Of a stretch of DNA of 64,000 nucleotides, positions 34,445 through 43,719 are shown one piece after another. Position 1 is the stretch's first letter; each line of letters begins with the position of its first letter. This stretch comes from Betaproteobacteria bacterium (GTDB lineage: Bacteria; Pseudomonadota; Gammaproteobacteria; Burkholderiales; Casimicrobiaceae). The position numbers and the translations under genes are program-made. The stretch covers positions 62,001 through 126,000 of the forward strand of contig JAAFIS010000008.1 of the NCBI GenBank assembly GCA_013298695.1, read 5' to 3'. The notes under the pieces are model-generated. The model had not been told where the DNA came from. It saw only the letters and a program-made list of their open reading frames with translations, and made no database searches.

Positions 34445-35528
34445 CGAACGCGACGAGATGTATATGCGGCGCGCGCTCGCGCTTGCCGAGCGCGCGATGA
34501 ACCATGCAACGCCGAATCCTCGCGTCGGCTGCGTGATCGTGCGTGACGATGACGTGCTTGCAGAAGGCTTCACGCAGCGCCCAGGCGAGGCACATGCCGA
34601 GGCGCACGCGATCCAGCAAGCGCGAGTCAAAGGCAAATCGCTGGTCGGTGCAACCGCCTACGTCACGCTAGAACCCTGCAACCACTTTGGACGCACCCCA
34701 CCATGCACTGAAGCGTTAATCGACGCTGGTGTGGCCCGTGTGATTGTTGCCATGCAAGACCCCAACCCCATCGTGAGCGGACGCGGGTTAGAGCGATTGC
34801 GCGCAGCGGGAATACAAGTGCGCGCGGGATTGTTTGAGCGCGAAGCGCTGGAAGTCAATATTGGTTTTGTCAAGCGCATGCGCACCGGCCTGCCTTGGGT
34901 CAGATGCAAAATCGCGGCCACCATCGATGGCCGCACAGGGTTAGCTAACGGTCAGTCGCAATGGATTACGGGAGAGGCCGCTCGCCACGACGGTCATCGT
35001 TGGCGCGCTCGCGCCTGTGCGATTGCAACCGGTAGCGGCACCGTTCGTCACGATGATCCACGCCTCACCGTGCGCGATGTTGAAACGACGCTGCCGCTTC
35101 GGCAACCGCTGCGAATTGTGTTCGATCATCTCGGTGAGATTGCGCCTAGCGCGAAGGTATTGCAAGACGGGGCGTTGGTGATTTGCGCGGATAAAAGGCC
35201 GATTGGGCTCGCCGATGATGTGGAAGTACTGAGCGTTCCTAACGGCGAGGGAAAGATTGACCTTGCCAGCGCGCTAGAGCTGATTGGTTCGCGCGGAATC
35301 AATGAGCTTCACCTCGAGGCGGGCGCAAGACTCACGGGTCCTTTCCTGCAGGCTGGTTTAGCCGACGAACTGCTGCTCTATCTTGCACCCAAAATACTCG
35401 GCCTTGACGCACGCGAAATGTTTAGCGTGCCGCAGCCGCTTTCGCTTACGGATGCACTCGAATTTAAGTTCGAACGCGTGGATCCGATCGGCGACGACCT
35501 TCGATTAATACTGCGGAGAGATCATTAA
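34437..35528 (+). CDS. ribD: Bifunctional riboflavin deaminase/reductase RibD
   Basis: 363 residues. N-terminal deaminase: zinc motif HAEAHAI and [11 protein letters not shown]. The C-terminal ~215 residues form the NADPH-dependent reductase: [36 protein letters not shown] and [17 protein letters not shown], with the late [30 protein letters not shown]. It carries out the second and third steps after GTP cyclohydrolase II. Starts inside the nrdR 3' end and shares one base with the start of ribE (TAATG), so nrdR-ribD-ribE form one operon. Confidence 0.95.
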   Translation: MFSERDEMYMRRALALAERAMNHATPNPRVGCVIVRDDDVLAEGFTQRPGEAHAEAHAIQQARVKGKSLVGATAYVTLEPCNHFGRTPPCTEALIDAGVARVIVAMQDPNPIVSGRGLERLRAAGIQVRAGLFEREALEVNIGFVKRMRTGLPWVRCKIAATIDGRTGLANGQSQWITGEAARHDGHRWRARACAIATGSGTVRHDDPRLTVRDVETTLPLRQPLRIVFDHLGEIAPSAKVLQDGALVICADKRPIGLADDVEVLSVPNGEGKIDLASALELIGSRGINELHLEAGARLTGPFLQAGLADELLLYLAPKILGLDAREMFSVPQPLSLTDALEFKFERVDPIGDDLRLILRRDH

Positions 35529-36133
35529 TGTTTACAGGAATTGTGACGGGGCTGGGACGCGTTATCGAACACGTTGCCATTGGTGATGGACAACGCATCG
35601 GCGTGGCGTGCGGCGACTGGGATTTGAGTGACGTTGCGATTGGCGACTCGATCGCACATTCAGGGTGTTGCCTGACCATCGTGCACAAAGGCGACGGCAT
35701 CCTCAAAAGCGATGTGACCGCGCATTCGCTATCCATCGTCGCGGGACTGCAGCTGGGCGCGCTCGTGAATCTTGAGAAATCAATGACGCTTGCTGACAAA
35801 CTCGGCGGTCATTTAGTGACGGGGCACGTCGACGCGACTGGCGTAGTGACGCAATGGAAAAATATCGCTGAGAGCTGGCTCTTGGAAATCGAAGCACCGT
35901 CTTCAATTGCCAAATACATCGCGAAGAAGGGATCGATCACCGTCAACGGCGTGAGCCTAACCGTTAACGCGGTCACCGATCACGCCGACAGCGTGCGTTT
36001 TCAAATTAACGTGATTCCACACACCTTCGACGTGACCAATTTTCGTGAACTCCAGCAAGGGGCTCGCGTTAATCTTGAAATAGACACCATCGCGCGGTAT
36101 GTTGAGCGGATGACTGAATTCGCTCGTCAGTGA
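35528..36133 (+). CDS. ribE: Riboflavin synthase, alpha subunit
   Basis: 201 residues. Converts two molecules of lumazine to riboflavin and the ribityl-pyrimidine. Two tandem lumazine-binding barrels are visible: the first starts [10 protein letters not shown] and contains SIAHSGCCLTI (the corresponding SxxxxGxxLT pattern); the second begins at about residue 98 with GHLVTGHVDATGVVTQ and holds SITVNGVSLTVN. The TAATG overlap with ribD ensures coupled translation. Together with ribBA, ribH and ribD it completes the pathway apart from an active GTP cyclohydrolase II. The operon probably ends here, as the next gene is on the other strand. Confidence 0.95.
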   Translation: MFTGIVTGLGRVIEHVAIGDGQRIGVACGDWDLSDVAIGDSIAHSGCCLTIVHKGDGILKSDVTAHSLSIVAGLQLGALVNLEKSMTLADKLGGHLVTGHVDATGVVTQWKNIAESWLLEIEAPSSIAKYIAKKGSITVNGVSLTVNAVTDHADSVRFQINVIPHTFDVTNFRELQQGARVNLEIDTIARYVERMTEFARQ

Positions 36134-36206
36134 TAGTGAGCAAAGCACATTCAACGGACGAAATCGTTAAATCTCTGGCTGGGCGAAACTGGCGAACAGA
36201 ATGTGA

Positions 36207-36635
36207 TTAGTGCAACACGACCTGAGCCGCGCCCGGCGCGAATCCGGTTTGAACCGGGCTTGCCGTATGGCTGATCAATCGCCAGCCCAAAGGTGACCTG
36301 AGAAAAATGTTGGTGGCAAACACTGGGCCGCGCGGATCTTGTTCCTCGCCCACATAAATCCATTCAATTGCCCACTGCACGACCATGCCAACGGTCGTAT
36401 TCCAGCGCTCGTCTCGAAGCTCGATGCGCATGTTGGCATTGTTGCGAAAGATCGCTTCCCACGCGGCGCGCACTGCGGTGTAGCCGTAGAGTGGCGCCGC
36501 GCCCGGATGCACGCAGCAGACTTCTTCGTCCTCCGCAAAGGTCGACATCAAGGCTTCAAGATCGCGTCGGGAAAACGCTTCATAGAACGCGCGTGAACAA
36601 TCGTCAGGGGAGGCAAATGCGATTTGTGGTTTCAT
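36207..36635 (-). CDS. NTF2-like/SnoaL-type small protein
   Basis: About 142 residues from the ATG at 36635. The cone-shaped NTF2-like fold is suggested by a DDCSRAFYEAFSRRDLEALMSTFAEDEEVCCVHPGA opening and the later AAWEAIFRNNANMRIEL, VGMVVQWAIEWIYVGEE and GWRLISHTASPV. Members include ketosteroid isomerase-like enzymes and small-molecule-binding proteins; nothing here identifies a substrate. The frame extends to 36683 but the extra residues lack similarity. It converges with ribE and is divergent from the O-antigen ligase gene. Confidence 0.75.
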   Translation of the reverse strand: MKPQIAFASPDDCSRAFYEAFSRRDLEALMSTFAEDEEVCCVHPGAAPLYGYTAVRAAWEAIFRNNANMRIELRDERWNTTVGMVVQWAIEWIYVGEEQDPRGPVFATNIFLRSPLGWRLISHTASPVQTGFAPGAAQVVLH

Positions 36636-36841
36636 GAATCGAGTGATGCAAACTTCAAATTGTTTCCACTGTTTTACCTGCAAAACGGATGCGGTGCATG
36701 GCGCTGAAGCTGGCCGCGCTTGAACGGCGCGCGCGTGCGAGCGTAACTACAATGTTGCAATATGGTCGCATTTGAAAACGTCGTACGCAAGCAGCGCGAG
36801 TATCTCGCGGCGTCTCTCGCCGCAGTGGTTCAACCCGTGGC

Positions 36842-38092
36842 ATGTTGAGAAGTGACTATTTGAGCGTGGCCGATCCTCGATGGACCAACATCGCGCGTTG
36901 GTTTTTGGTTGCGCTCACGGCGTCCGTCCCGCTCGGCAGCGCCACGATGAATATTTTGAGCGCCGCGATGCTCGCGACGTTTATCGTCGCTGGCGGATTT
37001 ATGTCCTACGCACGCGCTGTTTGGCAACATCCACTCGCGTTGATCACGCTTGCTCTGTACGGATTCATTGCACTCGGCATGTTGTGGAGTACGGGAAGTA
37101 ACGACGAAGCGATTCGCGTCACCGAAAAGCACGCGCGCATTTTGCTTGCGGTGTTTGCGATAGCGTTGTTGCCGGATGCAACTTGGCGCAGGCGCGCGCT
37201 CGTTGCCTGGCTTGCCGCGATCCTGCTCACGCTTTTTTTGTCTTACGTTCATAGCGTTTGGGCATTTCCGTTGGCCCGTGCGACGCGAGAAAACGCGCTC
37301 GGAGACCATTATATTTTCAAACACCACATTACTCAGAACGTAATGATGTCCGTATTTGCGGCCGCGTCGTTATGTGAGGCGGTAAGAGCGAAAAAAAGCG
37401 GTATTGCCCGTTATTATTGGGCTTGGATCGCGATAGCTGGTTTAGCGACGATGAACGTTTTATTTCTTGTTGCAGGGCGAACGGGCTATCTGACGCTTAT
37501 CGCATCATTGGTGATCGCGGCGTTGGTGTTGAGCCGTGGCCGAATGCGCTATGCAATTTGTGCTGCGCTGATTGCCGCGGTGGCGGTGCTTGCGACATCG
37601 AGCGACACGCTCCGCCAGCGCGTTGAGTCGGCAGTCTCCGAGGCTCAAGCGCACGACGCAGCGGGTGAAAAAACGTCGGTCGGGATGCGAGTGGAATTCG
37701 CGCAACGCTCGCTTGAGCTAATCGAGGCGCGCCCCGTGTTTGGCTACGGCACAGGCAGTTACTCCCGCGAATTTTGTCGAGTGGCGGCGAGTGTGCAATG
37801 GTGCCGCGTTGGCTACTACAACCCGCACAACCAATTTCTTTTCTTTGGCGTTCAACTTGGCGTTGTCGGCGTGTTGTTGTTTTGTGCATGGATCGGGGTT
37901 GCCGCATGGGTCGTGCGAAAAGCAGCGCCGGTTGAACGCGCGGTCGGGTTTGCGCTGGTGGTGACGCTCGCGATCCACTCGTTGCTTGATTCACCGCTCT
38001 ATATCGTGACCGAAGGCGCGTGGTATCCGTTGATGATCGGAATCCTAGCCGCAGGCTATCGGCAGAACACTACGTCAGCGAAGACGCTGTAG
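36842..38092 (+). CDS. O-antigen ligase family membrane protein
   Basis: 416 residues with about ten to twelve hydrophobic segments. The Wzy_C/WaaL ligase region is recognisable by the large periplasmic loop with RVEFAQRSLELIEARPVFGYGTGSY followed by the conserved YYNPHNQFLFFGVQLGVVG. In the WaaL role such proteins join O-antigen from undecaprenyl diphosphate onto the lipid A core in the periplasm; Wzy polymerases look similar, so polymerase activity is possible. The neighbouring heptosyltransferase genes favour an LPS ligase. Its last 18 bases overlap the end of the convergent heptosyltransferase gene at 38075-39025. Confidence 0.85.
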   Translation: MLRSDYLSVADPRWTNIARWFLVALTASVPLGSATMNILSAAMLATFIVAGGFMSYARAVWQHPLALITLALYGFIALGMLWSTGSNDEAIRVTEKHARILLAVFAIALLPDATWRRRALVAWLAAILLTLFLSYVHSVWAFPLARATRENALGDHYIFKHHITQNVMMSVFAAASLCEAVRAKKSGIARYYWAWIAIAGLATMNVLFLVAGRTGYLTLIASLVIAALVLSRGRMRYAICAALIAAVAVLATSSDTLRQRVESAVSEAQAHDAAGEKTSVGMRVEFAQRSLELIEARPVFGYGTGSYSREFCRVAASVQWCRVGYYNPHNQFLFFGVQLGVVGVLLFCAWIGVAAWVVRKAAPVERAVGFALVVTLAIHSLLDSPLYIVTEGAWYPLMIGILAAGYRQNTTSAKTL

Positions 38093-39025
38093 CGCGACCT
38101 CCATAACGCGATCAACGCTTGGCCACTCAGGATACGATTGAACGATCTCAACGTGTTGGCCGAGCGGCCCCCATTGTTCGACCTTCGTTGGCCCCAAAAC
38201 GCTCAACAGGTTACCGCCGCATGAGGCGGTCATGTGGCCCGGACCAGTATCGTTTGATACCACCAGTGAGGCTTGACGAAGCACCGCTGCATACGGACCT
38301 AGCGCTAGGTTTTGCAGCAGCGTCGCGCGCGGATAGCGCTCGCGAGCGAGCGCCACTTCGTCGGGGCCAGGCGCGAGCACCACGTCGCGTCCGGTTTCTT
38401 TTGCGAAGCGCTCGATGAATTGCGCGAAGTGCGTCCATTTTTTGTCAAGTTTTTCGAAGGTGCCGCCTGCAAACGGTACCGCGACGACGTAGCCCTGACC
38501 CACCTTTGCTTCGGCAAGCGCGCGCTCTGCGATGAGCTGCGCCGCGTCGCTAACCTTGAGTGTTGCGTGGCTGGGTGCGGCCAAGTTTTCGTTGAGCAAC
38601 TGGTTTGCTAGTCGCCAGTATGAGTGCATCGCATGTTCGCCGTACACGATGGGCGCGGTTTTCTTGAGCAAAAAACTCCGTCCTTCTACGGCGTAGCCAA
38701 ACGCTTTGAGACCTGCAAGGCGCATATCCAGCGCGCTTGAAAACGAGGTGGCGAAGGTGATCGCGTTGATCTCATCTTTCTGCGCGGCCGCAGGCAGGCT
38801 CTGTCGAATCTGTTTGAGCAGGGTAGCGCGCTCACCGAGCCGCTTTGGATAGGTGTGGATCGGCCAGCCGTGTGCCTCTAGCAGTGATTTAGACCAGCCC
38901 TTACCAACGCAGGTCAGCGCGAAGCCCGCAGCTTGCAGCCTTTCGAGTGCGGGCAACATAAGCACAACGTCGCCGATGAAGTTGCGCAGCCTAACGACAA
39001 GAGGGCGACTAACAGTGCTGGACAA
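38075..39025 (-). CDS. LPS heptosyltransferase of GT9 family (WaaF-like)
   Basis: 316 residues. It has the GT9 pattern: RLRNFIGDVVLMLPALERLQ at the N-terminus (acceptor-side Rossmann domain) and VVSNDTGPGHMTASCGGNLLSVLG near the end (ADP-heptose binding). Such enzymes transfer heptose to the inner core of LPS in the cytoplasm. The second heptosyltransferase in this cluster (39836-40831) is WaaC-like, so this one is probably the WaaF or WaaQ type. Oriented opposite to the surrounding LPS genes; its 3' end overlaps the ligase gene by 18 bp and its 5' end is about 77 bp from a divergent DUF4254 gene. Confidence 0.82.
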   Translation of the reverse strand: MSSTVSRPLVVRLRNFIGDVVLMLPALERLQAAGFALTCVGKGWSKSLLEAHGWPIHTYPKRLGERATLLKQIRQSLPAAAQKDEINAITFATSFSSALDMRLAGLKAFGYAVEGRSFLLKKTAPIVYGEHAMHSYWRLANQLLNENLAAPSHATLKVSDAAQLIAERALAEAKVGQGYVVAVPFAGGTFEKLDKKWTHFAQFIERFAKETGRDVVLAPGPDEVALARERYPRATLLQNLALGPYAAVLRQASLVVSNDTGPGHMTASCGGNLLSVLGPTKVEQWGPLGQHVEIVQSYPEWPSVDRVMEVALQRLR

Positions 39026-39102
39026 ATGTTGAGCTTTCGATCAATGCGACACAGCTATGATGCTAACAATTGCCATTGATTTCTCAGACAGTTATTCACC
39101 TT

Positions 39103-39759
39103 ATGGATACTTTCGCTCACATCACGCCAACCGGCGCCACCGTCGTTGATTTTCATCGCCAATGCTTCGATTTCCCGCGCTGGCCCCACGAAATTCCCGT
39201 GCTCGACAGCGTTAACGTCTGGCATTGGGTAGCGCAAAATCACCGCAACAACTGCTTGTTGTGGGATGAGGAAGATCTCGCGCGGCGAACTCGCGCCAGC
39301 GATGGCGAGATTACCGCTAACAAGCGCGCGATTGACAAATACAACCAAGCGCGCAACGACGCGACCGAGCGGGTCGACGAGTTTTTGCTGCTTGAGCTCG
39401 GGTTGATTGATCCGGCCACAGTTGGCACCGATCAACCGCGCTCATTGGTCGCAGCCGACGCTCGCCTCAATAGCGAGACGGGCGGCAGCATCATTGATCG
39501 GCTCTCGATCATGTCGCTGAAAGTTAAAGCAATGACCGCGCAAACGGCGCGCAACGATGTTGATGTGGTGTTCATTGAAACGGCGCGCGCCAAGCTTTCG
39601 CGACTCGAAGAGCAGCGCGGTGATCTCGCGCGCTGTTTTGATGAGCTGCTGCGTGATTGTCGCTCCGGTCAGGCCTATTTCAAGGTGTATCGGCAGTTCA
39701 AGATGTACAACGATCCCAAGTTCAACCCGGTGTTGGTTGCCGAGTCGAAACACGCGTAG
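39103..39759 (+). CDS. DUF4254 family protein in an LPS core cluster
   Basis: About 218 residues from the ATG at 39103 (an upstream TTG at 39070 adds 11 residues). Matches DUF4254: WHWVAQNHRNNCLLWDEEDLARR near the start, GEITANKRAIDKYNQARNDATERVDE, and a late GGSIIDRLSIMSLKVKAM. Largely helical, with no membrane segment or signal peptide. The function is unknown; the consistent company of heptosyltransferases suggests a role in core sugar addition or its regulation, but no catalytic motif is visible. It lies 76 bp upstream of the WaaC-like gene. Confidence 0.8.
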   Translation: MDTFAHITPTGATVVDFHRQCFDFPRWPHEIPVLDSVNVWHWVAQNHRNNCLLWDEEDLARRTRASDGEITANKRAIDKYNQARNDATERVDEFLLLELGLIDPATVGTDQPRSLVAADARLNSETGGSIIDRLSIMSLKVKAMTAQTARNDVDVVFIETARAKLSRLEEQRGDLARCFDELLRDCRSGQAYFKVYRQFKMYNDPKFNPVLVAESKHA

Positions 39760-39835
39760 AAAAGCTGGTTATGATTCAGCGCGGCTTGCGTTTTATAGGG
39801 CGAGATCACGCGAATAAAAAAAGTTGTGACTGGGG

Positions 39836-40831
39836 ATGGCTCTGAAAGTTTTGATCGTAAAAACTTCGTCGATGGGTGACGTGGTGCACACCATGCCCGC
39901 GGTGTCCGATCTTGCGAAGCATCGGCCAGATGCACAAATCGATTGGCTTGTTGAGTCTGCATTTGCCGCGTTACCCGCGATGCATCCTGCGGTGAATAAA
40001 GTGCTGCCGATTTCATGGCGAAAGTGGCGGAAAAAAATATTTCAGCGCGAAACACGTGAGGCAATATCGCGCGCTCGATTAACGCTGCGCGAAACTTATT
40101 ACGACGTCATCATTGATGCCCAAGGCTTGATAAAAAGCGCATTTTTTGCCGGGCAAGCGCGCGGTTTGCGCGCTGGATACGATTGGAAAAGCGCGCGCGA
40201 AGGCGTCGCGTCGATTTGGTATCAGCAAGTTGCAACGGTCGATAAATCGCTGCACGCGGTGCAGCGCACACGTCTGCTGTTTGCAGCGCATCTGGGCTAC
40301 CGAGCTGAAGGCGCTCCGAATTTTTCGCTGCGAATGCCTGATCCGTCGTGGCTTCCTGAAGCGTCGCGACACATTCCGAAACCGTATGTTGTGTTGATTG
40401 CGGGAGCGAGTCGCCGTGAAAAGCTCTGGCCGGAGGATCGCTGGGTTGCGCTGGCAAACCACATCGCGTCGCGCAACATGGAGATCGTTTGGCTCTGGGG
40501 AAGCAAGGAAGAAGGATCACGAAGCGTTCGCTTGGCCGCCCAATCAGATGGCGATATCCCGCCGTTTTTATCGGTGCTCGACGCCAGCGCTTTGCTTGCG
40601 CGCGCCCGAGCTGTTGTGGGGCTTGACACCGGTTTCTCGCATATCGCGGCTGCATTTGGCGTGCCCACCGTGGGCATTTATTGTGACCACGAGCCAGGCC
40701 TAGTCGGTTTGTCTGGAAATGGATTTGTGGCGAGCGTTGGTGGTCGCGGTGAGATGCCGGAGACCGAGCGCATCAAGCGCCTGGTTGACGAAGCGCTTAC
40801 CCATTCAGTGGTGCGCTCCGTAGTTGTCTAG
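39836..40831 (+). CDS. waaC: Lipopolysaccharide heptosyltransferase I
   Basis: 331 residues. Opens LKVLIVKTSSMGDVVHTMPAVSDLAKHRP, close to the WaaC consensus, then DVIIDAQGLIKSAFFAGQARG, LIAGASRREKLWPEDRWVAL and GLDTGFSHIAAAFGVPTVGIYCDHEPG. It adds the first L-glycero-D-manno-heptose to Kdo2-lipid A using ADP-heptose, on the cytoplasmic side of the inner membrane. Follows the DUF4254 gene on the same strand. Two hairpins downstream (40896-40926 and 40977-41000) separate it from the molybdenum-hydroxylase genes. Confidence 0.9.
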   Translation: MALKVLIVKTSSMGDVVHTMPAVSDLAKHRPDAQIDWLVESAFAALPAMHPAVNKVLPISWRKWRKKIFQRETREAISRARLTLRETYYDVIIDAQGLIKSAFFAGQARGLRAGYDWKSAREGVASIWYQQVATVDKSLHAVQRTRLLFAAHLGYRAEGAPNFSLRMPDPSWLPEASRHIPKPYVVLIAGASRREKLWPEDRWVALANHIASRNMEIVWLWGSKEEGSRSVRLAAQSDGDIPPFLSVLDASALLARARAVVGLDTGFSHIAAAFGVPTVGIYCDHEPGLVGLSGNGFVASVGGRGEMPETERIKRLVDEALTHSVVRSVVV

Positions 40832-40895
40832 CACGGTCGACAATGTCCAGCGTCACCGCGTTCGCTAGTCGCTGACGGGTCACTGACGGGTTTTT

Positions 40896-40929
40896 AGTGC
40901 CGTTATCTGCACGCACGAGCGGCACTTTT
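40896..40929 (+). terminator. Probable terminator after waaC
   Basis: AGTGCCG-N17-CGGCACT followed by TTTT. A 7-bp stem with a large loop about 65 bp past the waaC stop codon. Plausible intrinsic terminator, weaker than those at 12772 and 43664. Confidence 0.55.
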
Positions 40930-40976
40930 GCTGCGGTGCACTATTGAGCATTTCGCGCTCACGCACTATGCTCAGT

Positions 40977-41000
40977 AAAACCCTCAGTTTGTCGGGTTTT
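40977..41000 (+). promoter_or_regulatory. Hairpin immediately ahead of the iorA ribosome-binding site
   Basis: AAAACCC-N10-GGGTTTT. The 3' arm ends five bases before a perfect ribosome-binding site AAGGAGG (41006-41012), itself eight bases before the iorA ATG. It could be a second terminator, an attenuator, or a structure protecting the 5' end of the message. Confidence 0.45.
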
Positions 41001-41020
41001 ATTCCAAGGAGGCGCACTGC

Positions 41021-41473
41021 ATGAAACTCAACGTGAACGGCAAATCAGTTAATTTTGAAGGTGATCCCGATACCCCGATTCTTTGGGTGCTACGCGATCA
41101 TCTCGATGTCACATCGCCGAAATTTGGCTGTGGCATGGCGCTCTGCGGAGCCTGCACTGTGCATCTCGATGGCGCTCCGATTCGCTCTTGCTCAACGCCC
41201 GTGAGTGCGGCCTCTGGCAAACGCATCACAACCGTTGAAGGCCTGCCCGCAAAGCTTGGCAAAGCGCTGCAAGATGCGTGGATCGCAGAGGAAGTACCGC
41301 AGTGCGGCTACTGCCAAACCGGCCAGATGATGAGCGCAGCGGCGCTGTTGACGACGAATAAAAACCCGTCAACCGAACAAATCGTTTCTGCGATGGACGG
41401 CAACGTTTGCCGCTGTGGCACCTACACCCGAATCCAAAAAGCAATTTCGCGCGCAGCGAAATCAGCGGCCTAA
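41021..41473 (+). CDS. iorA: [2Fe-2S] small subunit of a molybdenum hydroxylase (isoquinoline 1-oxidoreductase type)
   Basis: 150 residues. All eight cluster cysteines are visible: the plant-ferredoxin-type [17 protein letters not shown] with a fourth Cys in RSCSTPV, and the C-terminal cluster in [18 protein letters not shown] and [12 protein letters not shown]. It passes electrons from the molybdopterin centre of the large subunit. Start supported by AAGGAGG at ideal spacing. It lies directly upstream of the large subunit (14-bp gap), forming a two-gene operon. Confidence 0.92.
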   Translation: MKLNVNGKSVNFEGDPDTPILWVLRDHLDVTSPKFGCGMALCGACTVHLDGAPIRSCSTPVSAASGKRITTVEGLPAKLGKALQDAWIAEEVPQCGYCQTGQMMSAAALLTTNKNPSTEQIVSAMDGNVCRCGTYTRIQKAISRAAKSAA

Positions 41474-41487
41474 ACGGAGGACTGATC

Positions 41488-43647
41488 ATGAACAAAAATC
41501 GTCTTCTCGACAAAGTAGCTTCCGATACAGCTAGCAGCTCTCGACGCCAATTTATTAAGGCGACGAGCGCACTGTCTGGCGCACTCGTGATCGGATTTAA
41601 TCTGCCTGAAGCCCGAGCAAAAGCGGCGGCTGCAGCAAATAGCGCTTCGGTATCCAATGCGTGGGTTAAGGTGGCCGGTGACGGCAGTGTGACGCTCATT
41701 TGCCATCGTTCAGAAATGGGGCAGGGCGTCTACACATCGATGCCGATGCTGGTTGCCGAGGAACTCGGCGTTCCGTTGTCTGCGGTGAAAATTGAAATGG
41801 CACCCTCGGCTCCGGTCTACATCAACGCGATGCTGGGCGGGCAAATTACCGGTGGTTCCACCTCGGTTCGTGATGCCTGGACCAAGCTTCGCGAAGCGGG
41901 TGCTTCTGCGCGCAGCGTGCTCGTTGCGGCCGCGGCTGACAATTGGAAAGTGCCTGCAAGCGAATGCACGACCGCCAATGGCGTGGTGATGCATAAGAGC
42001 GGAAAAAAAGCGACTTACGGCTCGCTCGTCGGCAAAGCTTCGACCATGAAAATGCCAGAGAAGGTGGTGCTTAAAGACGCCAAAGACTGGACGATTATCG
42101 GCAAGCAAAAAGCACGCGTTGACACACCCGCTAAGGTGTACGGAAAAGCGCAGTACGGCATCGATGTGAAGCTCCCGGGCATGCTCGTGGCATCGCTCGC
42201 ACAAGCACCGGTGATCGGTGGCAAAGCGGTAAAGGTAAACGACGCAAAAGCAAAAGCTGTGAAGGGCGTTGTACAAGTCGTGCAAATTCCAGACGGCGTT
42301 GCGGTGCTTGCGAAAGATTTCTACACCGCTAAAAAAGGCCGTGACGCGCTTGAGATCGATTGGGATAACGGGCCGAACGAGCGCCTTGATATGTTGCGCA
42401 TCGAACAAGATTTGCGCACCGCATCTGTGGGCACTGGCGCGATCATGCGCAAAGAAGGCACGGGCGACGCGGCCCTTGAAAAATCCGCGAGCAAGGTCGA
42501 AGCCGAATACATGCTGCCGTTTCTTGCGCATGCAACGCTCGAGCCGGTGAACTGCACGGCCGAAATCAAGAACGGCGAATGCCACATCACCGGCCCGATC
42601 CAATTCCAGCAAGGCGCTCAGTATGGCGTCGCCGCAGCGGTCAAAATGCCGCCGGAAAAGGTTTTTATTCACACTACGTTTTTAGGCGGCGGTTACGGCC
42701 GGAAGCTGGAGCTTGATTTCCAGATTCAAGCTGCGCAAATCGCGCAAGCAGCGGGCAAGCCGGTGAAATTGGTGTGGTCGCGCGAAGACGATATGAAGCA
42801 CGATTTCTATCGCCCAATTTCGCTCCACCAAATGACCGCCGGGCTCGACGACAAAGGCAATATTCAAGCGTTGCATTTCAAGATGACGTCGCCTTCGGTG
42901 ACCGCGCGCGCATTTCCCCCCGTAGTTCAAAACGGCAAAGATCCGTTCATGGCCGAGGGCTCGGAAAACTTGACGTACAAAGTGCCTAACTTGTCCATCG
43001 AAAACGTGATCCACGACACTGGCATCCGTGTTGGCTATTGGCGCAGCGTTTCTAACGCGCTCAATGCGTTCGCGGTCGAGAGTTTCATGGATGAAATCGC
43101 CGCGCAAACAAAGAAAGACCCGGTTCAATTGCGGATGGATTTGCTCGCTCACGACAAACGTTCACAAAACGTTTTGAAGCTCGCGGCAGAGCGCGCTGGT
43201 TGGGGTAAAGCCGCCGCCGGACGCGCCTTGGGCGTCGCGCAAATGGAGTGTTACGGTACCCATTCAGCAGTGGTGGCCGAGGTGTCGATGACGAAGGACG
43301 GACCCAAAGTTCACAAGATCACTGCGGTTGTGGATTGTGGCATCGTGGTGCATCCAGATCAGGCGCTCGCGCAGATGGAATCGGGCATTCTGTTGGGCCT
43401 CGGAAGTGGCATGAAAAACGAGATCACCTTCAAAGACGGTGTCGTTGAGCAAAACAACTTCCACGACTATCAGATGCTGCGCATGAGCGAAGTCCCGCAA
43501 ATGGACATTACGTTTGTATCGAGCGCAGCTGCGCCCGGCGGTCTAGGCGAGGTGGGCGTCCCGCTGGTGATGCCAGCGGTGGCAAACGCGATTGCCGCGC
43601 TGAATGGAAAACGTGTGCGAAAGCTTCCGCTGATGCAAAACGTCTAG
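41488..43647 (+). CDS. iorB: Molybdopterin-binding large subunit (IorB-like), Tat-exported
   Basis: About 719 residues from the ATG at 41488, which follows ACGGAGG. The N-terminus carries a twin-arginine motif SSRRQFIKATSALSGALVIGF. Xanthine-dehydrogenase-family blocks: MGQGVYTSMPMLVAEELGV, GGQITGGSTSVRDAW, TFLGGGYGRKLELDFQIQA, YWRSVSNALNAFAVESFMDEIA and the late AAPGGLGEVGVPLVMPAVANAIAAL with the catalytic Glu. IorB proteins hydroxylate N-heterocycles or aldehydes with molybdenum-cytosine dinucleotide. With its Tat signal the complex is likely periplasmic and would need an electron acceptor, which is not encoded here. The substrate is not predictable. Confidence 0.9.
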   Translation: MNKNRLLDKVASDTASSSRRQFIKATSALSGALVIGFNLPEARAKAAAAANSASVSNAWVKVAGDGSVTLICHRSEMGQGVYTSMPMLVAEELGVPLSAVKIEMAPSAPVYINAMLGGQITGGSTSVRDAWTKLREAGASARSVLVAAAADNWKVPASECTTANGVVMHKSGKKATYGSLVGKASTMKMPEKVVLKDAKDWTIIGKQKARVDTPAKVYGKAQYGIDVKLPGMLVASLAQAPVIGGKAVKVNDAKAKAVKGVVQVVQIPDGVAVLAKDFYTAKKGRDALEIDWDNGPNERLDMLRIEQDLRTASVGTGAIMRKEGTGDAALEKSASKVEAEYMLPFLAHATLEPVNCTAEIKNGECHITGPIQFQQGAQYGVAAAVKMPPEKVFIHTTFLGGGYGRKLELDFQIQAAQIAQAAGKPVKLVWSREDDMKHDFYRPISLHQMTAGLDDKGNIQALHFKMTSPSVTARAFPPVVQNGKDPFMAEGSENLTYKVPNLSIENVIHDTGIRVGYWRSVSNALNAFAVESFMDEIAAQTKKDPVQLRMDLLAHDKRSQNVLKLAAERAGWGKAAAGRALGVAQMECYGTHSAVVAEVSMTKDGPKVHKITAVVDCGIVVHPDQALAQMESGILLGLGSGMKNEITFKDGVVEQNNFHDYQMLRMSEVPQMDITFVSSAAAPGGLGEVGVPLVMPAVANAIAALNGKRVRKLPLMQNV

Positions 43648-43663
43648 TTCACGCAGTAACAGA

Positions 43664-43692
43664 AAAAACGCCGGCGCTTAGCCGGCGTTTTT
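43664..43692. terminator. Bidirectional intrinsic terminator
   Basis: AAAAACGCCGGC-gctta-GCCGGCGTTTTT. A 12-bp stem including the A/T tract, with a T-run on both strands. It lies 17 bp past the iorB stop codon and 28 bp past the stop codon of the convergent minus-strand OmpA gene, so it can serve both. Confidence 0.95.
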
Positions 43693-43719
43693 CATTGCGA
43701 AAATTGAAGCGCTACGTCG

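Noticed and set aside
36830-37327. Minus-strand open frame inside the O-antigen ligase gene
   Set aside because: Antisense shadow of a strongly supported membrane protein; Arg/Gln-rich with no domain.
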